Source of the DNA: Bacillus sp. X1(2014) | GTDB lineage: Bacteria > Bacillota > Bacilli > Bacillales_B > DSM-18226 | Assembly: GCF_007678255.1 (NCBI RefSeq) | Contig: NZ_VEED01000013.1 | Coordinates: 73,649 to 137,648 of the forward strand | DNA: 64,000 nucleotides | Direction of reading: 5' to 3' | Part shown: positions 1 through 7,870 of the stretch, piece by piece | Layout of the letters: each line of letters begins with the position of its first letter | Numbering within the stretch: the stretch's first letter is position 1 | Program-made: the position numbers and the translations under genes | Notes under the pieces: model-generated | Seen by the model: only the letters and a program-made list of their open reading frames with translations | Database searches by the model: none | Told to the model about the DNA's origin: nothing

Positions 1-312
1 ATTGGTTTCAAAAACAATCTGATCAGCTTTTTCTAACCAATTGTATTTGGTTCCAAGTAACCATGATAGACCAATTGTTGCGTGGCCGCAAAAATTAATT
101 TCCTCCAGCGGTGTAAAATATCGCACTTTAAAATCTGCCTCAGGATGAGACGAAGGCAATAAAAAAACGGACTCTGGAAGGTTCAATTCATTGGCAATTT
201 TTTGCATCTCTTCCGCACATAAAATTTCCGCATGGGGAATGACCCCCGCAGGATTTCCACCAAACGATACATCGGTAAAAGCATCAATATGGTAAACTGG
301 GATTTGTTTCAT
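1..312 (-). CDS. PhzF-family isomerase-like protein (partial, N-terminal part)
   Basis: Reading the minus strand from an ATG at 312 gives about 104 residues that run off the window. The start has the PhzF signature: VYHIDAFTD, then GGNPAGV, then ESVFLLP, and CGHAT near the end. PhzF proteins have a diaminopimelate-epimerase-like fold and are usually ~260-300 aa, so about a third is present. A TCCTCCT block at 321-327 is a strong ribosome binding site in the right place. The gene is divergent from a LysR regulator, which probably controls it. Family assignment is confident; the substrate is unknown. Confidence 0.85.
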   Translation of the reverse strand, partial: MKQIPVYHIDAFTDVSFGGNPAGVIPHAEILCAEEMQKIANELNLPESVFLLPSSHPEADFKVRYFTPLEEINFCGHATIGLSWLLGTKYNWLEKADQIVFETN

Positions 313-356
313 GTTATTTCTCCTCCTTGAACTTTTGTACTTTAATCATATGCACT

Positions 357-370
357 ACTTATGTATAAGT
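357..370. promoter_or_regulatory. Probable LysR-type operator
   Basis: ACTTATGTATAAGT is a near-perfect inverted repeat lying between the divergent PhzF-like and LysR genes. Its size and place fit a LysR binding box. The binding is inferred, not shown. Confidence 0.4.
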
Positions 371-468
371 AAAATGAATATTATGAATCGAATACATGAG
401 AAATTTTAATGTAAATTCACCTCAAAAATAAATAAGTGCCCTTATTTTAGGAAACGGAGGAGGGAACC

Positions 469-1353
469 ATGACTGTTTTTCAATATGAAGTATTTCTTAA
501 GGTTGTAGACACAGGGAATTTTACGAAGGCTGGCGAAAATTTAGGACTCACTCAATCTGGTGTCAGCCATAATATATCTGCTTTGGAGTCAGAACTGGGG
601 ATAATTCTATTAAATAGAGGCAGAAATGGGGTTTCATTGACGGATGCAGGAAAACGGATGATTGGTCATATGAGGAATATTGTGTCAGAGTCGGAACAGA
701 TTAAACAAAAGACGGCTGCAATTCTTGGGATAGAATTGGGTAAAGTTAAGATCGGAAGTTTTCCAAGCGCTTCAGCTAAATTATTGCCTGGCGTTATTTC
801 TTATTTCAAAAGCAGGTATGAAGGGATTGAGTTGGAGCTATATGAGGGGAGCTATGACAAAATTACTGAATGGGTAGAAAGTGGAGTGGTCGATATTGGA
901 TTTGTTTCGCTGCCGGTTAAAAGGTTGGAGACGATTCCTCTTTTAAAAGATAAATTAGTTGTGCTAGTACCTAGCGGTCACCCTTTCCATGAGCATAAGT
1001 CCTTAACCATAGAGGAGTTATCGCAGGTACCCTTTATCTTGCCAAAGGCAGGCTGTGAGGTACTGATCAAGGAAAGGTTTCAATCCAAAGGATTAAAACC
1101 TAATATTCAATTTGAGATAGAAGATAATCAAACCATTATCTCAATGGTCCTAGAAGGACTTGGGCTAACCGTTGTTCCTCGATTAACATTACCAAACTGG
1201 TTGACACAAATTTCTACTGTTGAACTTGTTCCTGAAACCTATCGTTCTATTGGATTAGCAGTAAAGTCTATTAAGGATTGTACGCCTGCTGTAAAAGAAT
1301 TTATCATTGCCTCGCAAAAATTTGTGGAAATAAATAGTGGAAACTCTCTCTAG
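469..1353 (+). CDS. LysR-family transcriptional regulator
   Basis: This 294-residue protein has the usual LysR length and layout. Residues 1-60 form a winged helix-turn-helix (FLKVVDTGNFTKAGENLGLT, then SQSGVSHNISALE-type recognition helix text), and about 90-290 form the periplasmic-binding-like effector domain. A GGAGGAGGG ribosome binding site lies just upstream of the ATG. It is divergent from the PhzF-like gene with a 156 bp shared spacer holding a palindrome, the classic arrangement for a LysR regulator and its target. The effector cannot be read from sequence. Confidence 0.9.
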   Translation: MTVFQYEVFLKVVDTGNFTKAGENLGLTQSGVSHNISALESELGIILLNRGRNGVSLTDAGKRMIGHMRNIVSESEQIKQKTAAILGIELGKVKIGSFPSASAKLLPGVISYFKSRYEGIELELYEGSYDKITEWVESGVVDIGFVSLPVKRLETIPLLKDKLVVLVPSGHPFHEHKSLTIEELSQVPFILPKAGCEVLIKERFQSKGLKPNIQFEIEDNQTIISMVLEGLGLTVVPRLTLPNWLTQISTVELVPETYRSIGLAVKSIKDCTPAVKEFIIASQKFVEINSGNSL

Positions 1354-1655
1354 GAATACTAGAATCCAAGGACAGGAACTTTTAAAAAATAGGAAGAGGC
1401 AGGAGCAGCCAACTAAGATCCGTTAAGGTGAAACTTACCGTATGTAAATGAGGTTTTTCTATTAAAAAATTAAAAAGCCAAAAATGAACAAGTTAGAAAT
1501 ACTTGTAAATTTTTGGCTTGTACAGATCATTGTTTAAGAAGATAATCAGGTGTTGGTTCATTTGATTAAATTCTTTTCCTACAAAATACTTGAGGGTAAG
1601 GGTACTTTTGATATAGTAGAGAACTTTTTTGCGCCCACTTAATGAGTTCCTACTC
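1354..1655. other. Intergenic region between convergent genes
   Basis: About 300 bp separate the LysR gene from the end of the purine permease gene. Apart from the hairpin at 1475-1519 and a weak inverted repeat near 1617-1655 (AGTAG...CTACT), I see no gene or other element here. Confidence 0.5.
1475..1519. terminator. Bidirectional hairpin terminator
   Basis: AAGCCAAAAAT and ACAAGT pair with ACTTGT and ATTTTTGGCTT around a short loop. The A/T-rich outer arms would give a U tract on either strand. It sits between two convergent genes. Confidence 0.6.
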
Positions 1656-2942
1656 TTAAAATACATATGGAATTACAAAATTGCTTATAAACAGAATAGC
1701 AATCAAATATAGCGCAGGGTGAACTTCCTTCCCTTTCCCCATTAAAAGCTTCATTAATGGGTATAGAATAAAGCCGATAGCCATGCCATCTGCAATGCTA
1801 TACGTCAATGGAATCAGTACAATAATTAGAAGTGCTGGGAAACTCTCTGTTAAATCGTCCATTGAAATATGAACAATGTTCTGCAGCATGAGTACACCGA
1901 TTAAGATTAGAATGGGCGATACCGCACTGGCGGGAACCATTTTAATCACTGGAATAAACAAGATCGAAATAAGAAACATAAACCCGGCAACAACGCTGGT
2001 TAAGCCTGTTCTTCCACCAGCGGTAATCCCCGCTGCAGCTTCCACTGATGAAACGGTAGGACTCGTTCCAAAGATTCCAGCAGATAAAACCGAAACAGCA
2101 GTTGCCTGGAGTGATTTTTTACTGCTCTCAGGGCGGTTTAACATCTTGCTCTGCCCATGGATCAAGCCGATATTTTCAAACAAAACCACCATTGCAAATG
2201 AAATGGATGTTAGCCAGAATACGATATTACCTGCTTGTGCCCACGAAGCCTTCCCAAACACGTCAAAGTATTCATGGAATGATGCCCTTGAAAAAGAAGC
2301 TCCCTCAAAAGTGGCTCCCCCAAGCCAAATCGATAATAACGAGGTAATCATAATACTTAATAAAAGATTTCCTGGCACATTTTTAATAAATAAAAAAACC
2401 GTAATAATCAAACCAATAAATGTCGTGATGACTGAGGGACTGCTTAAATCCCCAATGGCAAGCAGGGTGTGCTCAGAATTCGTAATAATACCAGCATTGT
2501 CAAACCCAATTAAAATCAATAAAATTCCAATACCAATCGTAATGGCTTCTTTTAAGGAATTAGGAATGGCGGATGTAATTACTTTCGCCATTGGTGTAAA
2601 GGCAATAGCAACAAAGATCAACCCTGAAACAAAAGTCATCGCCAACGCTTCCTGCCATGTAAATCCCCCTGATTGAACGATGGTATAGGTAAACATGGCA
2701 TTGAGCCCCATACCAGGAATGAGAAGAAGCGGTGTATTACTCCATAATCCTGCAAGTATACATCCCAAAAAACTAGTTAATATTGTCGCAATGATTCCCG
2801 CCTCCATTGGAATTCCAGCCACTGCCAAAATCGTTGCGTTAACAATAATAATGTAGACCGCGGTTATATATGAAATAAAACCTGCAGAAAATTCGGTTGA
2901 GATTGTCGTACCATGTTCATGTAATTTAAAAAATCGTTCCAT
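1656..2942 (-). CDS. NCS2-family purine permease (AzgA type)
   Basis: A 428-residue polytopic membrane protein with the AzgA/PbuG look: an amphipathic start (ERFFKLHEHGTTISTEFSAG), a first membrane segment with YITAVYIIIVN, the GMGLNAMFTY motif near residue 78, and a later GTSPTVSSVEAAAG motif near residue 296 that lines the substrate site in NCS2 transporters. Such proteins import hypoxanthine, guanine or adenine with protons. The gene is divergent from a LysR regulator, which fits substrate-induced uptake. The specific base is not readable. Confidence 0.88.
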   Translation of the reverse strand: MERFFKLHEHGTTISTEFSAGFISYITAVYIIIVNATILAVAGIPMEAGIIATILTSFLGCILAGLWSNTPLLLIPGMGLNAMFTYTIVQSGGFTWQEALAMTFVSGLIFVAIAFTPMAKVITSAIPNSLKEAITIGIGILLILIGFDNAGIITNSEHTLLAIGDLSSPSVITTFIGLIITVFLFIKNVPGNLLLSIMITSLLSIWLGGATFEGASFSRASFHEYFDVFGKASWAQAGNIVFWLTSISFAMVVLFENIGLIHGQSKMLNRPESSKKSLQATAVSVLSAGIFGTSPTVSSVEAAAGITAGGRTGLTSVVAGFMFLISILFIPVIKMVPASAVSPILILIGVLMLQNIVHISMDDLTESFPALLIIVLIPLTYSIADGMAIGFILYPLMKLLMGKGKEVHPALYLIAILFISNFVIPYVF

Positions 2943-3061
2943 TTCAATCCCCTTTCTAACGACCGATGAAATCGATAGTTATCATATCATGGACTTACAC
3001 TATACGAAAAATATATAATTTATATAGAAACCATACATTTTTTATATAGTAGGAGAAATCA

Positions 3062-3940
3062 ATGGACATTAAACAATTACGGTATTTTATAGCAATAGCT
3101 GAGGAAAAGAATATTACGGCGGCTGCTAATCGGCTGCATATGTCTCAACCACCGCTCAGCATACAGTTGAAACAATTGGAGGATGAGCTAGGTGTTAGAT
3201 TAATCGAGCGAAAGGGTAAGAGTATGGAGTTAACTGATAAAGGAAATGTGCTCTATAATCGTGCTTTGCATCTTGTGAACAGTGTGGAAGAACTAAAAAA
3301 TGAGTTAAAGGAAACAGATGAGGGGAAAAGGGGCGTTCTCTCTGTGGGGATCAATACCTTACCGGTTACGGGGTTTCCAGAAATGCTCCAATCCTTCCAC
3401 AAAAAATATCCCCTTGTTTCTGTAAAAGTTGTTCAAAATGATTCTCTTTATTTAGCGGAAATGGTAAAAACGAGGGCTATTGAAATGGCATTTGTACGGC
3501 TTCCACTTGAACATCGTGGTTTGACTTATCATCATCTAATTAATGAGCCCTTTGTTTTCGTGAGTAAGAAGGAGGTAAATATACAATCTTTGGAAGAAAT
3601 TTCTCATATGCCCCTAATTATTCCAAGTTCTGAGGGCCTAGGCATCTATAACACTATTCATGAGGCATTTTCTAGACAGAAGCTTCCACTAATAAGTATT
3701 GCGGAATGCTCTGATATGCAAGTATTAATGGAGATGGTTAAGGGAGGGATGGGAGCAACAATCGTGCCAAAATCTGTTTTAGATGTCTATGGAAACACAA
3801 GTCTCTACTCAACACCGATTAAGGATGCTAATTTAACCTCTTCTCTAGGAGTCATTTGGCTTGAACATCATTTTGTCTCAGCACCTGTAAAAAATTTTTT
3901 TGAGCTGGTCAAGGAATCATATAGGCTTTCACAGCTTTAA
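3062..3940 (+). CDS. LysR-family transcriptional regulator
   Basis: A 292-residue LysR protein. The N-terminal helix-turn-helix reads FIAIAEEKNITAAANRLHMS, followed by QPPLSIQLKQLE, and the effector domain fills the rest. The start is preceded by AGGAG at 3051-3055. It faces away from the NCS2 permease across a 119 bp AT-rich spacer with several ATATAT-type inverted repeats. It is therefore the likely regulator of that permease. The inducing ligand is unknown. Confidence 0.9.
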   Translation: MDIKQLRYFIAIAEEKNITAAANRLHMSQPPLSIQLKQLEDELGVRLIERKGKSMELTDKGNVLYNRALHLVNSVEELKNELKETDEGKRGVLSVGINTLPVTGFPEMLQSFHKKYPLVSVKVVQNDSLYLAEMVKTRAIEMAFVRLPLEHRGLTYHHLINEPFVFVSKKEVNIQSLEEISHMPLIIPSSEGLGIYNTIHEAFSRQKLPLISIAECSDMQVLMEMVKGGMGATIVPKSVLDVYGNTSLYSTPIKDANLTSSLGVIWLEHHFVSAPVKNFFELVKESYRLSQL

Positions 3941-4048
3941 GACATCTTTATCTGATTATCCTGAAAAATAATAATCAAAAAGTGATCAAATTTGACAATA
4001 GATTTGATATCTTTAGCATTTGATGATGATGAGTGTTTAAAAAAAGAA

Positions 4049-4071
4049 TCCCCTGGGTTTATCCAGGGGGA
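4049..4071 (+). terminator. Hairpin terminator after LysR gene
   Basis: TCCCCTGG and CCAGGGGGA form a GC-rich stem around a short loop, 110 bp downstream of the LysR stop codon. The downstream T run is weak. Confidence 0.55.
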
Positions 4072-4091
4072 GAAGTTATTTTAGGTAGTAT

Positions 4092-4142
4092 TTATCTCTA
4101 AAAGAAGTGTCAGCAATCTTGTCTACATAAAATTCACCATTC
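4092..4142 (-). pseudogene. Orphan copy of the 3-prime end of the histidine-phosphatase gene
   Basis: About 51 bp here are almost identical (one clear mismatch) to 5493-5543, the last codons of the histidine phosphatase gene on the same strand. Translated, it encodes the same tail (GEFYVDKIADTSFRD). No body of the gene precedes it, since a wall hydrolase gene lies there instead. It is a duplicated or left-behind gene end, not an expressed gene. Confidence 0.75.
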
Positions 4143-4154
4143 TAAATAAATTAA

Positions 4155-4184
4155 AAAAGTCCTTATCGATACATAAGGACTTTT
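4155..4184. terminator. Terminator of the LysM-NlpC/P60 gene
   Basis: AAAAGTCCTTA pairs with TAAGGACTTTT around an 8-base loop, directly after the minus-strand stop at 4189. A run of A on the plus strand gives the U tract in the transcript. Confidence 0.8.
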
Positions 4185-4188
4185 GAAA

Positions 4189-4995
4189 CTAGAGTTGTCT
4201 TGCTCCAAGATAGCGAGATTTCCAGTAAGAGATATTCATATTGGAAATTTCAACTCCTCGGGAACCAGAATGAACGAACTTACCATTTCCCACGTAGATT
4301 CCCATATGTGAAGGACCTTTTTTATACGTTTCGTAATAGACAAAATCGCCAACGGATAAAGTAGACACAGGTTTCATCTTGTTCCAATATCCAGCAACAG
4401 TCTGACGAGATACGGATTTTTGTTTGTTGATCACATAGTAAATAAATCCACTGCAATCAAAACCGCTTGGAGTAGTTCCTCCCCACTTGTAAGGGCTGCC
4501 AACCACAGTTTTAGCGTTTTGAATCAACTTGTTTTTATTAATGGTAGACACTGCAGGTTTATTTGCTGCGGGAGCTGGAGCAACAGGTGATGTTACAGTA
4601 CCACTACTAATTTTTAATTTTTGACCTATTCTAATTAGATCCGATTTCAATCGATTCCCCGCTTTTAATTGTGTCACAGTTGTCCTATACTTCTTCGCGA
4701 TTGATGACAAGCTATCACCGGATCTTACCGTATATACTAATGAAGATGAACTAGTGCTAGATTTAGTCACGACCTTGCCTTTTTCAGGTATGTATATACT
4801 TTGACCTATTTTGATTCTATCACTTGATAATTTATTAGCTTTCTTAATCTCTGAAACTGATACTTTATATTGCTTTGAATACTTTGATAAAGTATCCCCA
4901 CTTTTAACTTTGATTGTTGCAGCCATGGCCGACGTACTATATAAAGAAGTCCCGAATACGGTAGCTGTAACGAATGCTATAATTTTCTTTTTCAT
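4189..4995 (-). CDS. Secreted LysM peptidoglycan endopeptidase (NlpC/P60, C40)
   Basis: From the ATG at 4995 the product is 268 aa. I chose this start because AAGGGGAT lies just upstream and MKKKIIAFVT begins a clear signal peptide ending near AMA-A (residue 26). Two LysM modules follow at about 28-70 and 87-130, then a Pro/Ala linker and an NlpC/P60 domain at about 155-268. The catalytic Cys181 (FDCSGF), His230 (PSHMGIYVG) and His242 (FVHSG) are all present. The enzyme should bind the wall through LysM and cut the peptide stem, probably gamma-D-Glu-diaminopimelate. It is similar in design to LytE and CwlS of B. subtilis. Confidence 0.93.
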   Translation of the reverse strand: MKKKIIAFVTATVFGTSLYSTSAMAATIKVKSGDTLSKYSKQYKVSVSEIKKANKLSSDRIKIGQSIYIPEKGKVVTKSSTSSSSLVYTVRSGDSLSSIAKKYRTTVTQLKAGNRLKSDLIRIGQKLKISSGTVTSPVAPAPAANKPAVSTINKNKLIQNAKTVVGSPYKWGGTTPSGFDCSGFIYYVINKQKSVSRQTVAGYWNKMKPVSTLSVGDFVYYETYKKGPSHMGIYVGNGKFVHSGSRGVEISNMNISYWKSRYLGARQL

Positions 4996-5153
4996 TTGTA
5001 TCCCCTTAGTAATCGTTTCTTTTACTAATTTTAGTTTACCTATCACTTGAATAATTTGCTATAATTTGTCGAAATCGTAAAATTAATGTAATGACTTTGT
5101 AATAAATTGTAGTTAATCAGATATTGATAGTTTGTTAAAAGGAACCTCAAATA

Positions 5154-5299
5154 GCCATAAGCCGCCTACAAGGTATGGGAATAGAGGGAATGATGATTAC
5201 CGGGGATAATCATCAGACAGCAAAAGCAATAGCTGGACAAGTAGGTATAGAAAATGAAATTGCTGAGGTTCTTCCTGAAGGAAAGGCTGATGAAATTAA
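5154..5299 (+). pseudogene. Relic of a P-type (copper-type) ATPase
   Basis: The frame from 5154 reads [19 protein letters not shown], then [12 protein letters not shown], then [13 protein letters not shown]. This is the end of the HAD/P domain of a heavy-metal P1B ATPase such as CopA, including the MITGDN motif that binds catalytic Mg. No start codon, phosphorylation motif or membrane segments are present, and the frame closes at 5330. It is a ~50-codon fragment of a gene normally ~800 codons long. Confidence 0.85.
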
Positions 5300-5360
5300 G
5301 TATAGAGTTGGTTATGTTTCACTTTTATAAGGGGGTGCGTTACCGGAAAGCCCCAATGAG

Positions 5361-5400
5361 AAAAGGCTCTGACCAAGAGGGAGTCGTCAGAGCCTTTTTT
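5361..5400. terminator. Strong bidirectional terminator
   Basis: AAAAGGCTCTGAC pairs with GTCAGAGCCTTTTTT. It lies between the ATPase relic and the minus-strand histidine phosphatase gene and may be a leftover of the lost ATPase operon. Confidence 0.8.
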
Positions 5401-5482
5401 CATTGTGATTTTGGGATATTCTTTTTGCAAGAATTTCATACTATATGGCTTATTAGTACTTATACTAGTCCATCTAAATATC

Positions 5483-6109
5483 TTAATTTGTATTATCTCT
5501 AAAAGAAGTGTCAGCAATCTTGTCTACATAAAATTCACCGTTCAAATATTTGACCACAGAAACACTGCAATTATCATGGTGAATATACCTGCTCATTTTT
5601 GCTAATTGCATTAAATAGTTGCCTATTGTAACCCCATGTGAAAATACTAGAACATTTCCACCATCATTTTTATGCTTATGAATGATTTCATCGATAGCGG
5701 AACTTGTTCGTGTAAAAAGCTGTAGGTAGGATTCCCCTTCAGGTGCTGACATATTTAAATCTTTAAGACTAAACAATGTCTCTAGGATATTCCCATGTTG
5801 ATCCAGAATGTCCGTTTGTAATAGAGATTCCAAAATACCAAAGTTCATTTCCTTTAGACGTGGATCAGTAATGATGGGGATGTTGCGATGGCCAATGGCG
5901 TACCTAGCCGTATCTACTACTCTCTGGCTTTCACTTGCGTATACTGCTTTAAATTCGAAATCAGATAAACCGATTCCTACAGATTTAGCCTGTTCAATTC
6001 CTTTGTCCGTAAGAGGTGAATCACAAAATCCCTGCAATCGTTTCTCTACATTAAAAAGGGTCTCCCCATGCCGGACAAAATAAAGGTTCACTTCTTTTTC
6101 AGAGGACAC
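5483..6109 (-). CDS. Histidine phosphatase family protein
   Basis: A 208-residue protein of the phosphoglycerate-mutase-like superfamily. The phosphate pocket RHGET (residues 13-17) carries the catalytic His, the first 60 residues have LQGFCDSPLTDKG, and a second conserved His is in VFSHGVTIG near residue 155. These cytosolic enzymes dephosphorylate small phosphoesters; the substrate cannot be told. The start is GTG at 6109 with AGGTGG upstream. The last ~50 bp occur again at 4092-4142. Confidence 0.88.
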   Translation of the reverse strand: MSSEKEVNLYFVRHGETLFNVEKRLQGFCDSPLTDKGIEQAKSVGIGLSDFEFKAVYASESQRVVDTARYAIGHRNIPIITDPRLKEMNFGILESLLQTDILDQHGNILETLFSLKDLNMSAPEGESYLQLFTRTSSAIDEIIHKHKNDGGNVLVFSHGVTIGNYLMQLAKMSRYIHHDNCSVSVVKYLNGEFYVDKIADTSFRDNTN

Positions 6110-6239
6110 GCGTAACCACCTGCTTTGTATTGGATTTAATTGATGATAAAATGAATTTTACCACACCTTCGAGTAGTTAGTAACTAAATAAACCAAGCAT
6201 TTCCAATCCAACCAGGAGTGGGAGGTATTTTTATAGGAA

Positions 6240-6833
6240 ATGTTTGAATGGATAGGAGCTTTCGTTTTGGAAAAAGTATGGGCAAAAATAAATGCAGTTT
6301 TAATCGCAGATGATCCAAAGACATTTGTAACTAGAAGAATATCAGAAACAAACCTTGAATTCGGGGGGATTCGTGGGGACCGGCACTTTGGTGTAACCAG
6401 TAAGGCTGATTCAAGGCAGCCGATGTATCCAAGAGGAACAGAGATTCTAAACCGCCGCCAAATAACGATTGTGTCCGTAGAGGAATTAGACAGGATTGCA
6501 GAAGAATTAGGTGTTGAATCTGTTCTGCCAGAGTGGTTAGGGGCTAATCTCTTGGTAAAGGAATTTCCGGAATTAACAAAACTCACCATGGGTTCACGAA
6601 TCCTTTTCCCAAGTGGTGCAGGATTAATATGTATGGGGGAAAACCAGCCCTGCACCTTGCCCGGGGATGAAATCCAAAAGCATTATGAAGATTACGAAAA
6701 GTTATCCGTCCGTTTTGTGCGTGCAGGTTATAAGCGGCGGGGGATTGTATGTGCAGTAGAAAGGCCTGGAATCATTCACGAAAATGATGAAGTGCAGATT
6801 TTGGTTAATAATTTTAAAAATCCAATGCAATAA
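6240..6833 (+). CDS. MOSC domain-containing protein
   Basis: A 197-residue protein resembling small stand-alone MOSC proteins (YuaD/YflK type). The region EFGGIRGDRHFG, the RNRRQ-type stretch with TIVSVEEL, GANLLV near 107 and GENQPC near residue 139 (conserved Cys141) are typical. MOSC domains are thought to bind a sulfur- or Mo-related ligand through that Cys. GGGAGG lies 13 bp before the ATG, rather far, so the real start may be a little upstream at a non-ATG codon. It is divergent from the histidine phosphatase gene. Function in this host is unknown. Confidence 0.82.
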   Translation: MFEWIGAFVLEKVWAKINAVLIADDPKTFVTRRISETNLEFGGIRGDRHFGVTSKADSRQPMYPRGTEILNRRQITIVSVEELDRIAEELGVESVLPEWLGANLLVKEFPELTKLTMGSRILFPSGAGLICMGENQPCTLPGDEIQKHYEDYEKLSVRFVRAGYKRRGIVCAVERPGIIHENDEVQILVNNFKNPMQ

Positions 6834-6872
6834 TTGGCTGGGAATAACAACGTACATAAATTTAAAAATACT

Positions 6873-6901
6873 AGGCGAACATTGACAGGTGCTGTTCGCC
6901 T
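6873..6901. terminator. Hairpin terminator
   Basis: AGGCGAACA pairs with TGTTCGCCT around an 11-base loop between the convergent MOSC and FbpA-like genes. The flanking T content is modest. Confidence 0.65.
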
Positions 6902-6928
6902 GGTGTTTTATGGATGAAGTTCTAATTC

Positions 6929-7072
6929 TCACAAATTTGTTTCCACATATTTATAATATTCATGTCTTAATTCTTGTAATGTTAACTCATATAACTGACG
7001 ATCATCAGTTGATTTATAAATTTCCATGTTTAGTAACTGCTGGATGATTAACTGTTTTTCATTACCTCTCAC
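6929..7072 (-). CDS. FbpA-like small basic protein (Fur-regulated family)
   Basis: A 47-residue protein starting at GTG 7072, with GAAGGAGAG upstream as a good ribosome binding site. The sequence holds KQLIIQQLLNMEIYKS and then DRQLYELTLQELRHEY, matching the two conserved blocks of the FbpA family (short N-terminal helix, then QLYELTLxEL). In B. subtilis FbpA helps the FsrA small RNA in the iron-sparing response. I see no clear Fur box upstream, so iron regulation here is untested. The gene is only 42 bp downstream of the IDEAL gene and may be cotranscribed. Confidence 0.75.
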   Translation of the reverse strand: MRGNEKQLIIQQLLNMEIYKSTDDRQLYELTLQELRHEYYKYVETNL

Positions 7073-7114
7073 TCTGGATTGCTCTCCTTCAGAAATGTGA
7101 TTTATAGTACCTGA

Positions 7115-7531
7115 TTATTGATAATAATGGTTCATGACTGAGTTATTTAAATAGTTCTCTAATTTCACCTTAAGGTCACTAGATTCTATTAATTTTTTTG
7201 TATGATTTAAAAATAACTCTTCATCCCTTATTTCTAGTGCCAGATCTATTTGAAATTGCAAATAGTTTAAGTTCAATTCTAAGTCAAAGTCAGTTACAAG
7301 CCTTCCTTGGTAAAAATAATGGTCCAAATCTTCAAGGGCTATATAGAAATGTCCTTGGTTATTGATGATAGCTAGAACATACCACCCATTATTAAAAGTA
7401 AAGTTTTGTTCATTAGAGACTTCAATTATATCCATTTTGTTAATAGTTAAGGTAGTTGCATGTATACTACCTGGACAAAAACAGTCAGTTTGATGTGTAA
7501 ACGTTTCTTTTGCGATGAAATACTGAATCAT
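7115..7531 (-). CDS. IDEAL domain-containing protein
   Basis: A 138-residue cytosolic protein with no membrane segment. The C-terminal third, QFQIDLALEIRDEELFLNH, matches the short IDEAL motif (I-D-x-A-L, then D-x-E-x-F), found in several Bacillus proteins including ones bound to the ClpC adaptor MecA and in ComK. The N-terminal ~90 residues look like a small beta-rich domain, with a CFCPGS stretch near residue 17. GGGGAGG precedes the ATG. The role is unknown. Confidence 0.65.
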   Translation of the reverse strand: MIQYFIAKETFTHQTDCFCPGSIHATTLTINKMDIIEVSNEQNFTFNNGWYVLAIINNQGHFYIALEDLDHYFYQGRLVTDFDLELNLNYLQFQIDLALEIRDEELFLNHTKKLIESSDLKVKLENYLNNSVMNHYYQ

Positions 7532-7647
7532 GCTTTTACCTCCCCGAAAAAAAGCGTAATGGAATATTTTTGAGATTTTAATTGAATTTATTTATAGCTA
7601 CACAAACGTATTTTCCCTTTATAGAGTTGATTTAAACGTTAAATCTC

Positions 7648-7752
7648 TTAATTAATTTCTACAACATCCAAGTTACAGCAAGGGCAGGTAGAATAATGAT
7701 TGTCATAATCATTTTCAACGAGCTTTCTTTCATTGATATACCCACACCACAT
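7648..7752 (-). CDS. Possible small zinc-ribbon peptide (perhaps 5-prime truncated)
   Basis: From ATG 7752 the frame encodes 34 residues beginning MWCGYINER and ending with a CPCC pair and NLDVVEIN. The open frame continues upstream through FLC, so a full ribbon would read CMWC...CPCC with both zinc knuckles, but no start codon or ribosome binding site precedes that first Cys. It could be a real micro-protein with an unusual start or the 3-prime remnant of a longer gene. Confidence 0.35.
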   Translation of the reverse strand: MWCGYINERKLVENDYDNHYSTCPCCNLDVVEIN

Positions 7753-7807
7753 GCATAAAAAGGAGTTTAGTGGTACTAGTTATTATTCCCTTACTATAAA
7801 AAAAACA

Positions 7808-7838
7808 AAAAAGGAACGGAGAAAACCGTTCCCTTTTT
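7808..7838. terminator. Terminator of the DUF4822 lipoprotein gene
   Basis: AAAAGGAACGG pairs with CCGTTCCCTTTTT around a 6-base loop, 33 bp past the stop of the minus-strand lipoprotein gene. Confidence 0.8.
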
Positions 7839-7870
7839 GACTAGATGCTGATGCCTCTTAAAGTATTTAA

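Noticed and set aside
1876..2676. 266-codon plus-strand open frame
   Set aside because: It is antisense to the well-supported NCS2 permease gene and has no recognisable domain or ribosome site.
5254..5605. Several 60-80 codon frames on both strands
   Set aside because: They cross the ATPase relic, a strong terminator and the end of the phosphatase gene, and have no consistent start signals.
6158..6655. 165-codon minus-strand open frame
   Set aside because: Antisense shadow of the MOSC gene, with no start signal and no domain.
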